Source of the DNA: Humulus lupulus
Lineage: Eukaryota > Streptophyta > Magnoliopsida > Rosales > Cannabaceae
Length of the DNA: 64,000 nucleotides
Direction of reading: 5' to 3'
Assembly (NCBI RefSeq): GCF_963169125.1
Contig: NC_084795.1
Location: forward strand, 277,460,122-277,524,121
Part shown: positions 11,550 through 23,400 of the stretch, piece by piece
Layout of the letters: every line of letters begins with the position of its first letter
Numbering within the stretch: position 1 is the first letter of the stretch
Notes under the pieces: model-generated
Databases searched by the model: none
Told to the model about the DNA's origin: nothing
Seen by the model: only the letters and a program-made list of their open reading frames with translations
Program-made: the position numbers and the translations under genes

Positions 11550-12792
11550 TGTAAATCCTAATTGGCATTTTTATAGAAATATCTTTTTTTTCTTAAAAAG
11601 AGAAAATGGTTGATTTAATTGTTTCCTTTTATTATAATTTTCGGAAATATGTGTTTTCCTTTTATTATAATTTTCGGAAATAGTTGTTTTCCTTTCTTAT
11701 ATTTTTCGGATTTGATTGGAAAATATTTGGTTTCCTTTATTCCATTTTTCAGAATCTCTCTTTCCTTTTGTGTGATTTTTGGTCAATAAAATGCTTCCTT
11801 ATTTAGCATATATTGCCTCTTTTTGTTTATAAAGGAAACAAAGGTTATTGCAAATATTCGGTACTTACCCAAAGTTATTTTGTGGATTATTTACTGACAT
11901 ATTTTCGTGCAGCTCAAGGATTGCAATCAGGAAACTGGTTTTTAATATCATTAATTATTGTTTCCTTTTTGAGCTTGTTTTGATCCGGCACAGGTCTGAG
12001 CTGTTCCCACCGATATCGAATCTGTCGGATCAGCATCTTCTAAATAAGGCATCTCTTCATCAATCAAGATTAACTACTGTGATTCTTGCCTTTATTAGAA
12101 GAACTCTTTCTCTGCCTTTGTGAGCACGAAAAAGACTCTATAAATAGGGCTATAAAGGCAGTGAGAAAATGAACTCTTTGGTGCATTATTCGTGAGCTTT
12201 ATTGTAATATTTGAGAGTTCTCCTTTTGTTTTCAAGATCATAAGTATTCATGTGATCTTGTTGAATTATGAGTGATTAGTGTTTAGTGGTGAGCTTATAC
12301 CATGTTCATGAGTGAATACACATTGTAATTTGAACACAGCGTTTGTAGTCTTCGGGAGAAGATCTTTTTCAAGCCTTGCGTCGGGAGGATGCAAGCACTC
12401 GCTGACCATTGAAGGGAGTTCAAGTGGTTGAGCGTTTCAATCAAAATCAGATTAGTGAAGAGAAGTACAACAAGTTGCGGCAAATCTCAAGAGGGAGTCT
12501 TGTTTTGTTTAAGTCAATGTTTTTGTACTTGTGATTCTTTATTAATTGGTTTTATTCTCTGGGCGTGGCCCCAAGGATTAGGTTATCCGAAAGGATTTCT
12601 GAACCTTGTAAAAATTCGCTGTGTTCTTTATTGTTTTTGCACTGTCTTTTTATTGTGTTCAGTTTCTGTCGTGACAAGTTTGGCTTCTGTCCCGACAGAA
12701 CTGTAATCTGTGTAAACAGTTAATTACCATTCCGCACTTTAATTAATTTACTTGGTTTAATTAATTTGGTAATTACTAAAAACGGAATTTCA
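11550..12792 (+). repeat. Sirevirus 3' LTR (full length, 1,243 bp)
   Basis: Starts TGTAAATCC immediately after the polypurine tract and ends ATTTCA. A TATA-like box TATAAATAG lies at 12139-12147. Its last 830 bp match the truncated 5' LTR. The flank from 12793 is AT-rich DNA, not the Gypsy element found to the left of the 5' LTR. Confidence 0.9.
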
Positions 12793-13060
12793 AATGCTAT
12801 ACTTTTTACCTTATTATTTTATTATTATCTTATAATGTCAACAATAAAATATAAAAAAAAATGATTAATTTTTGTATATTTTTAATAAATATCAAATTAA
12901 CATTAATGAAATATCAAATTTTACAATTATACATTAGAGTATAATACTAAAACTTATGTGGAATATATAATCAAACGAAAATATGAAAATTATAACCAAT
13001 TGATTAAATTTATTTGAGTAAGGGGTCAGCACCGAAAAAGAAAAGAAAAAGCATAAGCAA
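12793..13060. other. AT-rich intergenic spacer
   Basis: AT-rich DNA between the Sirevirus 3' LTR and the upstream region of the SCPL gene. No coding or repeat signature was recognised. Confidence 0.5.
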
Positions 13061-13100
13061 GAACTCAACAAAGCTACAATTCATGGCGACTCAATCTGTT
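13060..13100 (+). pseudogene. Relic of a duplicated SCPL start (leader plus first codons)
   Basis: The sequence around ATG 13083 (AAGCTACAATTCATGGCGACTC) closely matches the leader and first codons of the intact gene at about 14081-14102 (TAGCTACAATCCATGGCGACTC). After about 18 coding bases the match stops and a fold-back MITE begins. This looks like the 5' end of a second, tandem SCPL copy destroyed by insertion or deletion. Confidence 0.5.
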
Positions 13101-13275
13101 CTAGTTTTAATAATTATTTACAAAATGACTCCTCATAATTTAGATAGCTAGTCGAAAATTTAGACAGGTGGTCGAAAAATTTAAACAGCTGGTCGAAAAT
13201 TTTAGAAAAATTTAGACAAATAATTAGACGGATACTATTTTATAAAAAATTATTAAAAATATGCCAAAATACATA
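13100..13275. mobile_element. Fold-back MITE, family A, copy 1 (partial)
   Basis: Contains the family signature of an internal ladder of TAGACAG-type steps with GGTCGAAAA spacers, flanked by TTTTAATAATT and AAAATTATT arms. Matching copies lie at about 13665-13830, 21885-22072 and 62330-62565. It has no coding capacity. Confidence 0.55.
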
Positions 13276-13314
13276 ACCACTAAAAAGAAAATATTTTCAC
13301 CAATTTTTCGTATG

Positions 13315-14092
13315 AATAATTTATTGTCTATGAGAAAAAGACAGATGTATAAAGTGTAAAGACTCGTAAGGAAACGAAAGAGTTGTACTACTCTTATCCT
13401 ATCCTATGTTTTTAAACATACACCACGTGTATGGGTCACTGTCCTACTCCTATCCTATATTTTGAAACAAAACTAGAGTCCTTTCTCAAGCTCCCATAGC
13501 TACAATACAAAAAACACATAAATAAACAAAAAACACAAAATCCAAATATATATAAACACATAAATAAACAATACAAAAAACACATTATTTGGATAATTGA
13601 GCACAACTATTTTATAAAATAAAAATTACATTTATTTTTTTTAATAAAAAAAACTTAATATAAATAAGGTTTTTTGGCAAAATAATGTTATTTTGCTCTT
13701 TAGTCTAATTTTAATAATTTTTTACAAAGTAAATTCTCATAATTTAAATAACTAGTTAAAAATTTAAATTAGACAACTATTCAAATTATAGATAAATATT
13801 ATTTTACAAAAAATTATCATAAATATCCCGAATTGCAAAATCAATTAATAAAAAAGCTATTTTAACCGAATTCTGTATAAATAATTTATTGTCTATGAGA
13901 AAAGGACAAATGTATAAAGTGTTAGATGTTGTTGATGAGTAAAAAGTTGAGAAGACATAATAATGAATGAAAAAAGCAAAAAGACTCGTAAGGACACGAA
14001 AGAGTTGTTTCGACCACAACTTACACCACGTGTCCTATCCTATGTTTTCAAACAAAACTGAGTCCTTTCTCAAGCTCCCATAGCTACAATCC
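13315..14092 (+). promoter_or_regulatory. SCPL promoter region with a tandemly duplicated proximal segment
   Basis: The segment 13322-13506 is repeated, diverged, at 13892-14090. Both copies contain GTCTATGAGAAAA, GACTCGTAAGGA, a G-box (CACGTG at 13424-13429 and 14027-14032), CCTATCCTAT and the end CAAGCTCCCATAGCTACAAT. The second copy leads directly into the SCPL ATG at 14093. The preserved G-box suggests bZIP or bHLH control, by motif only. No clear TATA box was seen. The interval between the copies holds an AC-rich simple stretch (about 13506-13590) and a MITE. Confidence 0.6.
13665..13830. mobile_element. Fold-back MITE, family A, copy 2
   Basis: Arms TTTGGCAAAATAATG...TTTTGCTCTTTAGTCTAATTTTAATAA and an internal TAGACAAC ladder match copy 1 and the copies at about 21.9 and 62.4 kb. 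It lies within the SCPL promoter interval. Confidence 0.5.
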
Positions 14093-14470
14093 ATGGCGAC
14101 TCCACCTCTTCTTCTTCTTCTTCTTCCTCTGCTACTCTTCTTTCTGTTACAGCCCTGCACCTTACAGCTTGTGCTGTCTGCCTCCATAGTCAACTATCTC
14201 CCTGGTTTTCAAGGACCTCTGCCTTTTCATCTTGAAGCAGGGTACGTAAACTTTACTATATATATATATATATAGATATACTATATATGAATAGTGAAAT
14301 ATGTATATTTATATAAATATATAGGTATATCGGAGTTGGTGAATCGGAGGACGCCCAGCTTTTCTACTACTTTGTAAAGTCGGAGAGAAGACCAGACAAA
14401 GATCCTCTGTTGTTGTGGCTCACAGGAGGCCCTGGTTGCTCTGCTTGGTCTGGCCTTGTCTATGAAATAG
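14093..14470 (+). CDS. SCPL exons 1-2 (signal peptide and oxyanion-hole segment)
   Basis: Exon 1 (14093-14241) encodes the signal peptide and [17 protein letters not shown], the usual start of a mature SCPL. It ends before the donor GTACGT, within an AT dinucleotide-rich intron of 83 bp. Exon 2 (14325-14470) encodes [14 protein letters not shown] and [16 protein letters not shown] and ends before GTAACT. The split Gly codon is completed by exon 3, 5.7 kb away. Confidence 0.9.
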
Positions 14471-17400
14471 GTAACTATATACCCAAATATATATATATAT
14501 ATGTATATGTATATATATTAGTTGCAGGAGAACAGAGAAAAAGAAGAAAAGAAGGTCTTTTTATTGAAATTGAATTGTATTAGAGAATGAACTGAAAAGG
14601 GTCTTATTTTAGGAATGGTTATAAGTCGTTACAAATTTAACTAATTTAACCAACTAAAACTAATTAACTAAAGAGAGACTTTGATTTCAACTCTTGCTTA
14701 CTTAGAAGTACAAAGTGTTATATTATTTCATATAATATAATATTATATTAAATAATGTTACAAAATGAGATTTGTCACACCTTATAACATATTATTGAGA
14801 GTCACAAAATTAGACATACGTGTATGCCCAAATGTGATATATTTTGGAGTTACAAATTTGTAACTCCCAAATATTACCCAATAATGTGTATATTATATGT
14901 TACACATTTGAGATTGAATTTCATAAAGTCATTATAAAATATGGCTGTTGGAGATATATGATTTTAAGCTCAATAATGTGTTTTGGGAGTTACAAAGTCA
15001 TTTAGGAGGGTTTGGAACCGTTTGGAACAACAACACATTTTCAAGTGCTGAAAATGGGCTGTGGCCGCGGCCACTGAATGATGGTGGCCGCGGCCTGGGG
15101 GATAAAGAGCAGTGGCCGCGGCCACTAATGTCCCTTGTCGCGGCCACAGGTGCATTTCAGGCCAAATTTTCAGTTTTTTTCCAAATGTGTTGAATGGTTC
15201 TAAAAACCCAAATAACTCACAAATCTCAATTTTAATTTCATACTAATCCAACTAAACATTGGTAACAGCCATGGGGGTTAGTGAAATTTGAAATCCAAAG
15301 GGTATCTCAAACTCTATAAATAAGAGTCTAATGCTCACTTGTAAGACACACAATTTTCCATCCACAAAGCACTTGGCTGGAAAATATACAAAAAGACTTG
15401 ATAATTCCACAGAGCTATTTCCTGGAGAGATCTCTTAGTGCTTAGAGAATAGGGGGAATAAGCTTTTGGACAAAGGTCTTGAACTTTGTTTAAGTTGGTG
15501 ATCCCTACTACTCTACACTTTGGTTGAGTGAGAGTTTGTGTTTTCCATTGATCTTTTCTTATGTTGTTCTTCTTGTATTATTAGTGTATTGAGTTTGTAA
15601 TCCTCTTCTCTTATTCTTATTTACATATTTATTGGTATATTTTGTTTTAGGGTTTTTGTTCTTGTAATTCTCCTCCTTCTCTTATTTCTATTTACTTGTA
15701 TTTTGAGTAATTGAGTTGTAATATTTATTTAATCAATTGCCTTGTCTATTGTATTCTTTGCATAGAATTGTATTTTTGGTTTTTCCACTTTTCCATTGAG
15801 CAATTAAATATATTCTCTAACAATAAAAAGCTTAGTTCCTTTTCAATTGAAGGAGAATCCATAGATATCATATGAGGATCCAACTTTGAAAAGATGGTAA
15901 GATAATGTAATGTTCTTCTTTTGTTTTCTTAGAAGATCTAATGGTTTTCTTATAGTGATAGAAATGAAAAGAAAAAAAGTTTATAAATGAGGTTCATTGT
16001 TTTCTAATCTCCTTTGTTTTCAAATATAGTGGTTAGATTAGAAGATAATTCAATATGTTGAGTTTTTGTTATATGTGATTAATGTGTAAATAATCTAGTA
16101 GATTATTGGGTAATATGATAGCATGTTATAGAATTGTCTTATTATGAGATTAACAGTGCATGCTAATATGATGGATATATGTTGACAAATTATGTGAAAT
16201 TTCTTTGAGACATAATTATGTTAATATATAAATGTATTTTGATATATACATGAGAATTATCATGATTATTATAATGTGCCATATAATATGATTATTAAGG
16301 TGATAATAATATAAATATGTTTATATTATATTTTTTAAATGTGATGAGTTACCATTTATTTGGTAAATAAAGAGAATTATTTGAGAAATTAAATTTCTCA
16401 TTTAAGTGTTGACCATCTCATTTTATGAGATAAGAAAAGATGAACCTAAAGGGGTTACATCTTTTAATGGTCGTGTCTTGCCATTGCAAGAAAAATGGAT
16501 CAAGGTGGATTCAAAAATTGTGGGATGACATATTGACTCAATAGACTTATAGTCTAGAGTGTGGTCAAATGAAATATATTTGAGAATTATTTAGTGACAA
16601 TAATTCTTAAATATTCAGTAAGGAGACATTTCAAAATTGGAGAAGCAATTTTGAATATTTACACCAATAAAGAATTAAAGAGAACTTTATTCATTTTGGT
16701 AAAATGTGGTAATATGTTTAAATTAATCTCAATGGGGAGATAATTTTAAGCAAAAGAAATCAAAGTGTTTAAATAAATCAATGAATGTTTATTTTCTTTG
16801 ATTTAAAGTGTTTTAAAATTGACATCTTCATCTTCATTTTGATTTTGATGAGAAAAACAATGGATGTCAAATTGGTGTTTTCAAAAGAATCTCAAAGAGA
16901 CTATTAAGAAATACACAAAAGTTGTTTAAGTGATTTTGAGATTATTTAGGCAACTAAAAATGAAAATCCGTGATTATTTGTTTGAGAAATTCTCACATTA
17001 CATTTGTGTTCACATTTAATTTTGTGAAATATATAAAAGAAAGCAACCAAGTGAAAGTTACTTTCAAATAAGTGTGCCTTGCTTTAGCAAGTAAATGAAT
17101 CAAGATAAACATTGAGATTTTTTATCTTGATCTATTGAGTGTTTATCATGAAGCTTAAGGACTCATGATGAACTTTGAGAATCATAGGTCTAGATTTATC
17201 TTGGAGGATAAATGACTTGTTAGAAATGAAGAGATTTATATTTTAAAGTGATATTTTATTATCACTATGTGAGAAATGTGGGGTGATGCTCCAAAGCTAA
17301 TCAATTTATTTTGTTGTTAATCAATTGATTAATTTGGTCATCCTATCAAATAGGTGATTTGAATTCCACATTTTAAATCACATTGGCTATATGTGTAAAG

Positions 17401-20400
17401 AATTGATAAATCTAGACATGCTTGGTGTCTAAAGTTACTATTTGTAATATTTTGATTCAAGAAGGAATCAATTTAAAACATAAAGGAGAATTTTAGAAAC
17501 AAAGAGATTTCTAGAATTAATATTCAAATGTTTATCTTGGATATTAAACTATAAAATAGTGGGGGTGTTGACTATGGTCAAAATCACTATTTTAAAGAGG
17601 TAACTATTTTAATCAAACTATGGCTAGCAACAAAGTTTGAATAAAATAATGAGAGTGTCTAAGTATGCATATATGAGAAAAGAAATGATTCAAATGGAAT
17701 CAATTTTACATCTCAAGAGATGGGACTTAGACTCCCTAAAGAGATTCACGGTTGATGGTAACCTATCTTAACACAAGTAACCAAACTAGTATTAGGTTAA
17801 ATAGGTAATAACAAGCCAATCAAGTGAATAGATAGTAGTACTCAAATTTTGTCCCATCTGAGATATGAGTACTAGTGTGTTACCAAAATGAGGGTTAAAA
17901 CCGAAATGTTTTTTAATAGAACTCAGTCTTGAAAAAACAAGTATTTTAGGGTAACAAAATACTGTAAGAGTTCTACATATATAGACCTAGGGGTGGTGCC
18001 GCCCCTCATGAGAATTGGGAGTCATTCTCAAGAAAATTCTATGAATGGAATGTGCACATGGCCATTAATTGTGCAAAAGCGAGACATTGAGGTCTCAAGT
18101 GAACATAGCAAATGTGTGTGTGTTATCACCGGTTTGTTATCAAGGGATAGTGGTTCAATGCTTCGGCAACCAAAATTTCAACAAACTTTGTGATAATTAC
18201 ACTAAGGTAAAATTCAAGTCGAAAAACATTTTACTTTATGCACCAATGCAAAGGTTTCTATAGAGAGTGATTATTTAATCAAGTGAGGGAATATTATATT
18301 TTAATATAATGTTTGATTGATTAAATAAGTGTTACAAAAAGTGATTATTTAATCTAGTGGGGGAATGTTATATTATTTCATATAATATAATATTAGATTA
18401 AATAATGTGACAAAATATGATTTGTCACACAAATGTGATTTGTCACACCTTGTAACATATTATTGAGAGTCACAAAATTTGACAAATGTGTGCGTCCAAA
18501 TGTGATATATTTTGGAGTTACAAAATCAGTTACAAATTTGTAACTCCCAAATATTACCCAATAATGTGTATATTATATGTTACACATTTGAGATTGAATT
18601 TCATAAAGCCATTATAAAATATGGCTGTTGGAGATATATGATTTTAAGCCCAATAATGTGTTTTGGGAGTTACAAAGTCATTTGGGAGGGTTTGGAACTG
18701 TTTGGAACAACAACACATTTTCAAGTGCTGAAAATGGGTTGTGGCCGCGGCCACTGAATGATGGTGGCCGCGGCCTAGGGGATAAAGAGCAGTGGCCGCA
18801 GCCACTAATGTCCCTGGTCGTGGCCACAGGTGCATTTCAGGCCAAATTTTCAGTTTTTTCCAAATGTGTTGAATGGTTCTAAAAACCCAAATAACTCCCA
18901 AATCTCAATTTTAATTCCATACTAATCCAACTAAACATTGGTAACAGCCATGGGGGTTGGTGGAATTTGAAATCCAAAGGGTATCTCAAACTCTATAAAT
19001 AAGAGTCTAATGCTCACTTGTAAGACACACAATTTTCCATCCACAAAGCACTTGGCTGGAAAATATACCAAAAGGCTTGATAATTCCACAGAGCTATTTC
19101 CTGGAGAGATCCCTTAATGCTTAGAGAATAGGGGGAAATAAGCTTTTGGACAAAGGTCTTGAACTTTGTTTAAGTTGGTGATCCCTACTACTCTACACTT
19201 TGGTTGAGTGAGAGTTTGTGTTTTCCATTGATCTTTTCTTATGTTGTTCTTCTTGTATTATTAGTGTATTGAGTTTGTAATCCTCTTCTCTTATTCTTAT
19301 TTACATATTTATTGGTATATTTTGTTTTAGGGTTTTTGTTCTTGTAATTCTCCTCCTTCTCTTATTTCTATTTACTTGTATTTTGAGTAATTGAGTTGTA
19401 ATATTTATTTAATCAATTGCCTTGTCTATTGTATTCTTTGCATAGAGTTGTATTTTTATTCTCTAACACAAAGTACTTTAATTATATACACCTATATATA
19501 TATATATAGGAAGCGACTACAACGTATCCTTTTTTTTTGTAACACCGGTGCATCCTTTTTCTATTTCGACACATGAATAGTTATAATCCCAAAAAATTAT
19601 ATGATGATGTACATTATAGCTATCTAGAACATCCTACAAATTTTCAAGAAATTCTGAATAAATTATGGTACCGAAACAGGATCTAAACTGTCTGTTGCAC
19701 ACGTGCCTGATTTTTTGTGTACTCGTGTAATTGACAATTTGAACTCTGTTTTCGGCTTCGTAAACTATTCAGAATTTCTTGAAAATTTGTAGGATATTCT
19801 AAATACTGACAATGTACACCATTATATAAAAAATTTGGAATTATATCTATTCAGGTGCCAAAAATAAAAAAAAGGATGCACTGGTGTTGCAAAAAAAGGT
19901 GATGCATTATAGTCGTTCCCTATATATATGTATATATTTAGAGAGAGATGACCTTTGACTTCAACTCTTGTTTGCTCTAGAATCAATAAAATGCAAATAG
20001 AAAGATGAAAAAATAAGAGTTTTATTTTCTTAAATATGGACTGGTTCAAGATTATTATATCAACTTAATTCTAGTTTAGTCATAAGTGATACACTATGAT
20101 AGGACTAATTGACAAAAATATATCATCCTTGGTTTGTGTATTTTAGGTCCACTAAATTACAAGATTGAGAAATACAATGGAAGCCTACCCAAGTTGATCT
20201 TAAATCACTACTCCTGGACAAAGGTGATAATGCTATATCTACTTTAAATAATGATATGTGCACCAAAACATTACATCAACTCATATGACATTGTTTTTTT
20301 AAAATAGCTAGTCTCGTCTTAAATAAATTTGATTGGTTAAATATAACTGTCATCTCAGTTGGTGTAATATTTTGGTGCGCATATCATTACTCATGTATTT

Positions 20401-23400
20401 TTATTCATCTTTATAAATATTGTAAATATTATACACTTGTATTTGATGGCGTGATGTACAGGTGTCCAATATAATATTTGTAGACTCGCCGGTTGGTACT
20501 GGATTTTCATATTCAAAAACTTCATCAGTAAATCACTGGAATGATTTTAAACAACTGGATGACCTTTTTCAATTTTTCAAAAAGGTACATGTAATTAAAC
20601 ATCTTGTAGTATTCTATTGCATATTATTTATTTGAAGGAGAGTTGTTCGGTATATTACCTAATGTTAAATCTGTCATTTACCTTTAAAATCATATTATTA
20701 ATATTTGAATTGTAAATACTCATGCAGTGGCTTATTAATTATCCAGAGTTTATCTCCAATCCTGTTTATATTGCTGGAGATTCTTACGCTGGGATGATTG
20801 TCCCTGCCCTTTTCCAACTAATCTCAAATGGTATGAAAAATCTTCAACTATAAATAATAGGGTAAATACTAATTTGGTACATTGTGTTTTATTGAAATAT
20901 ATACTTGGCACTCTATATTTTCAATAATGATCATCTAGTACCCTGTTATTTGCAATTTGACATATTTAGTACCTTAGACATAAATATTATCAATATGACC
21001 AAACTGTTATTAATTATATAAGAGTTTAAAATCAAATTTAATTACTTAATTATATGATAGGTTTGTCATATTGTTAAAATTTATTATTCAAATTTGATTT
21101 CAGGGTATCAAATATATATTATATCAAATTACAGGATATTAGATAAGCATTATTGAAAATATAAAGTACCAAGTTTGTATTTGGATAAAACACATGCTAT
21201 CAAATGACTATATAGCCTAAATAATACTTAAAGAGTAATACTACATATACTACTAATTTAGAAACAAAATATGCACATTATAATAAGTCCTTAATATAAA
21301 AAATTTATTATTTTAATGTGAGACTCTCACATTTAAATGATATGATTGTAAATAATGGCATATCATAGTATGCATATTTTTTGTGTGTGAAATAGGTGTG
21401 TTTGTATTGTTTCATAATTAAAACACAATGGCAAATTTGGAGCACTAGAGCTAATAATCACTTAAAATCTTGCTATGCAGGGATTAAGGAAAGCACCATA
21501 CCATCTATAACTCTAAAGGTTATCAAGTTATTATTATTACATCTATTGAAATATTTTTCTTTCATATTGAAAAAAGTTTTTTTATGAAGGTTAAAATGTG
21601 TCAAATTAATTTCTCAAAAAAAAAAAACTCAAATTAATGGTTTAATTTTTTCAGGGATACATACTTGGGAACCCTCTAACAGATCATTCAACAAACCAAA
21701 ATTACAAAATCCCATTTACACATGGAATGGCACTTATTTCTGATGAACTCTACAAGGTGAATGGTTAAATATAATTAATTATTAAAAAGCATAGTTGTGG
21801 AATATAGTTTTATAGTATTCAAAGTAAGATTATGTAATTATATAAATTTATATATAAATATAAGAGTAATTGGTGAAAATAAACTATTTTTGTAAGTCAT
21901 TTTGCATTCTGGCCTAGTTTTGATAATTTTTTTTGCCAAATAACATCTGTCTAAAATTTCAACTAACTGTCTAGAGTGTTAGAGGCTATTTTACAAAAAT
22001 TTATCAAAACTAGACCAGAGTACAAAATAACTTAAAAAAATAGATCATTTTGCCGACGAACCCTAAATATAAACATTTATTTTTGTTCTTTCAGTCCCTG
22101 GAGAATAATTGCCGAGGAGAGCATAAGAACATAGATCCCAACAATACCAAGTGTTTGAAAACTTTCCAATACTACCAAAAGGTAACTTGTACGTACTAAG
22201 GAAGTTGATGAGTATGATATCTCTTCTATATAATAAGTGTGTAGATTATAATTTTTTTTAGTTTTACCGGTTTTTTATTTTTTTTTAATGTTAACTTTAA
22301 CGAAATATTCTTATATTTAACATAATATTCTTATATTTAAGGGTAGTTTGTAAACACTTAAATAAAATAAAATAATTAAATTAGGATATTTTTGAAATAA
22401 TTTACAATGATAATTATTTAAAAATAAATAATTAAACAAATTAAAATATAATATTTTTGAGATATTTTACAATGATAATTATTTAAAAATAATAAATAAA
22501 TTATTTAATTAAATTATGATATTTATTTAAAATTTATACGACATTAATATAAATTTAATAAAAATAATTAATAAATTCTATAAATAAAACTAAGCAAATA
22601 ATTATCATTATCATTATAAATATCATATTTTAATTTGTTTAATTATAAAGATAATGATAATTATTTGCTTAGTTTTATTTATAGAATTTATTATTTATTT
22701 TATTAAATTTACATTAATGTCATATAAATTTCAAATAAATATCCTATTTTAATTAAATAATTATCATTATAAAATATCTCAAAAATATCATATTTTAATT
22801 TGTTTAATTATTTATTATTTTTAAATAATTATCATTGTAAAATATCTCAAAAATATCTTTTTTTAATTTTTTTAATTATTTATTTTATTTTATTTAAGTT
22901 TAAGTGATGTTTACACATTACCGTTAAATATAATAATATTTCATTAAAGTTAACATTAAAATAAATAAAAAACCGTTAAAACCAAGAATTTGCTTTATCT
23001 ACACACTTATTATATAGAAATAGAAGAGATATAGTTCAACTGACACAATTTTAGGTTCACCACTCGATCAAACACAAACTAGATTCAATGGTCAAGATTA
23101 GGTTCCTTCTACGTTTGCAAAAGTATTTGATACTTGGTATTATTATTATTATTATTATTATTATTTCTATTTATAGTGCATTGCAGGAATTCATGAAAAT
23201 CATATTCTAGAACTGGATTGCCCTCGTGATCGTTCTCTAAAACCTCATAAAATTAGAAGATGGTTTAATCAAATGAATTCTCAAGTGTTTCTCCTTTTTG
23301 ATGATGATGATGATTCACCATTTCCTCCATTCGGTTGTCGAGTAAGTGGAAAATCGATCAACTTGACTACTACACACAGTACATATAATATTTGTTTAAG

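Larger units (their letters stand above)
3065..12792 (+). mobile_element. Sirevirus (Ty1/Copia) LTR retrotransposon, 5' LTR truncated
   Basis: The order is truncated 5' LTR, methionine-tRNA-type primer binding site, gag-protease-integrase-RT-RNase H in one frame, an extra ORF, repeated polypurine tracts and a full 3' LTR. Integrase before RT is the Copia order. A long gag with two CCHC knuckles, an ORF between pol and the 3' LTR, and several GGGGG-containing polypurine motifs are hallmarks of the Sirevirus (Maximus/SIRE) lineage. The element is 9,728 bp as it stands. No target site duplication can be shown, because about 413 bp of the 5' LTR are missing and the left flank is Gypsy sequence. 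Confidence 0.93.
14716..19468 (+). mobile_element. Non-autonomous LTR retrotransposon (LARD-like) in SCPL intron 2
   Basis: Two long direct repeats (14716-15822 and 18366-19468) begin TGTTATATT and end TCTAACA. They are flanked by the 5-bp duplication CAAAG (14711-14715 and 19469-19473). The 2.5-kb interior has no gag or pol motif and only trivial open frames, so mobilisation would need proteins from another element. A purine run AGTGGGGGAA (18356-18365) precedes the second LTR as a polypurine tract, which sets the plus orientation. A clear primer binding site after the first LTR was not found. Confidence 0.88.

Noticed and set aside
18644..18901. Open frames on both strands across the GC palindrome cluster of the LARD LTR
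   Set aside because: The palindromes make the two strands mirror each other; both LTR copies show the same artefact.
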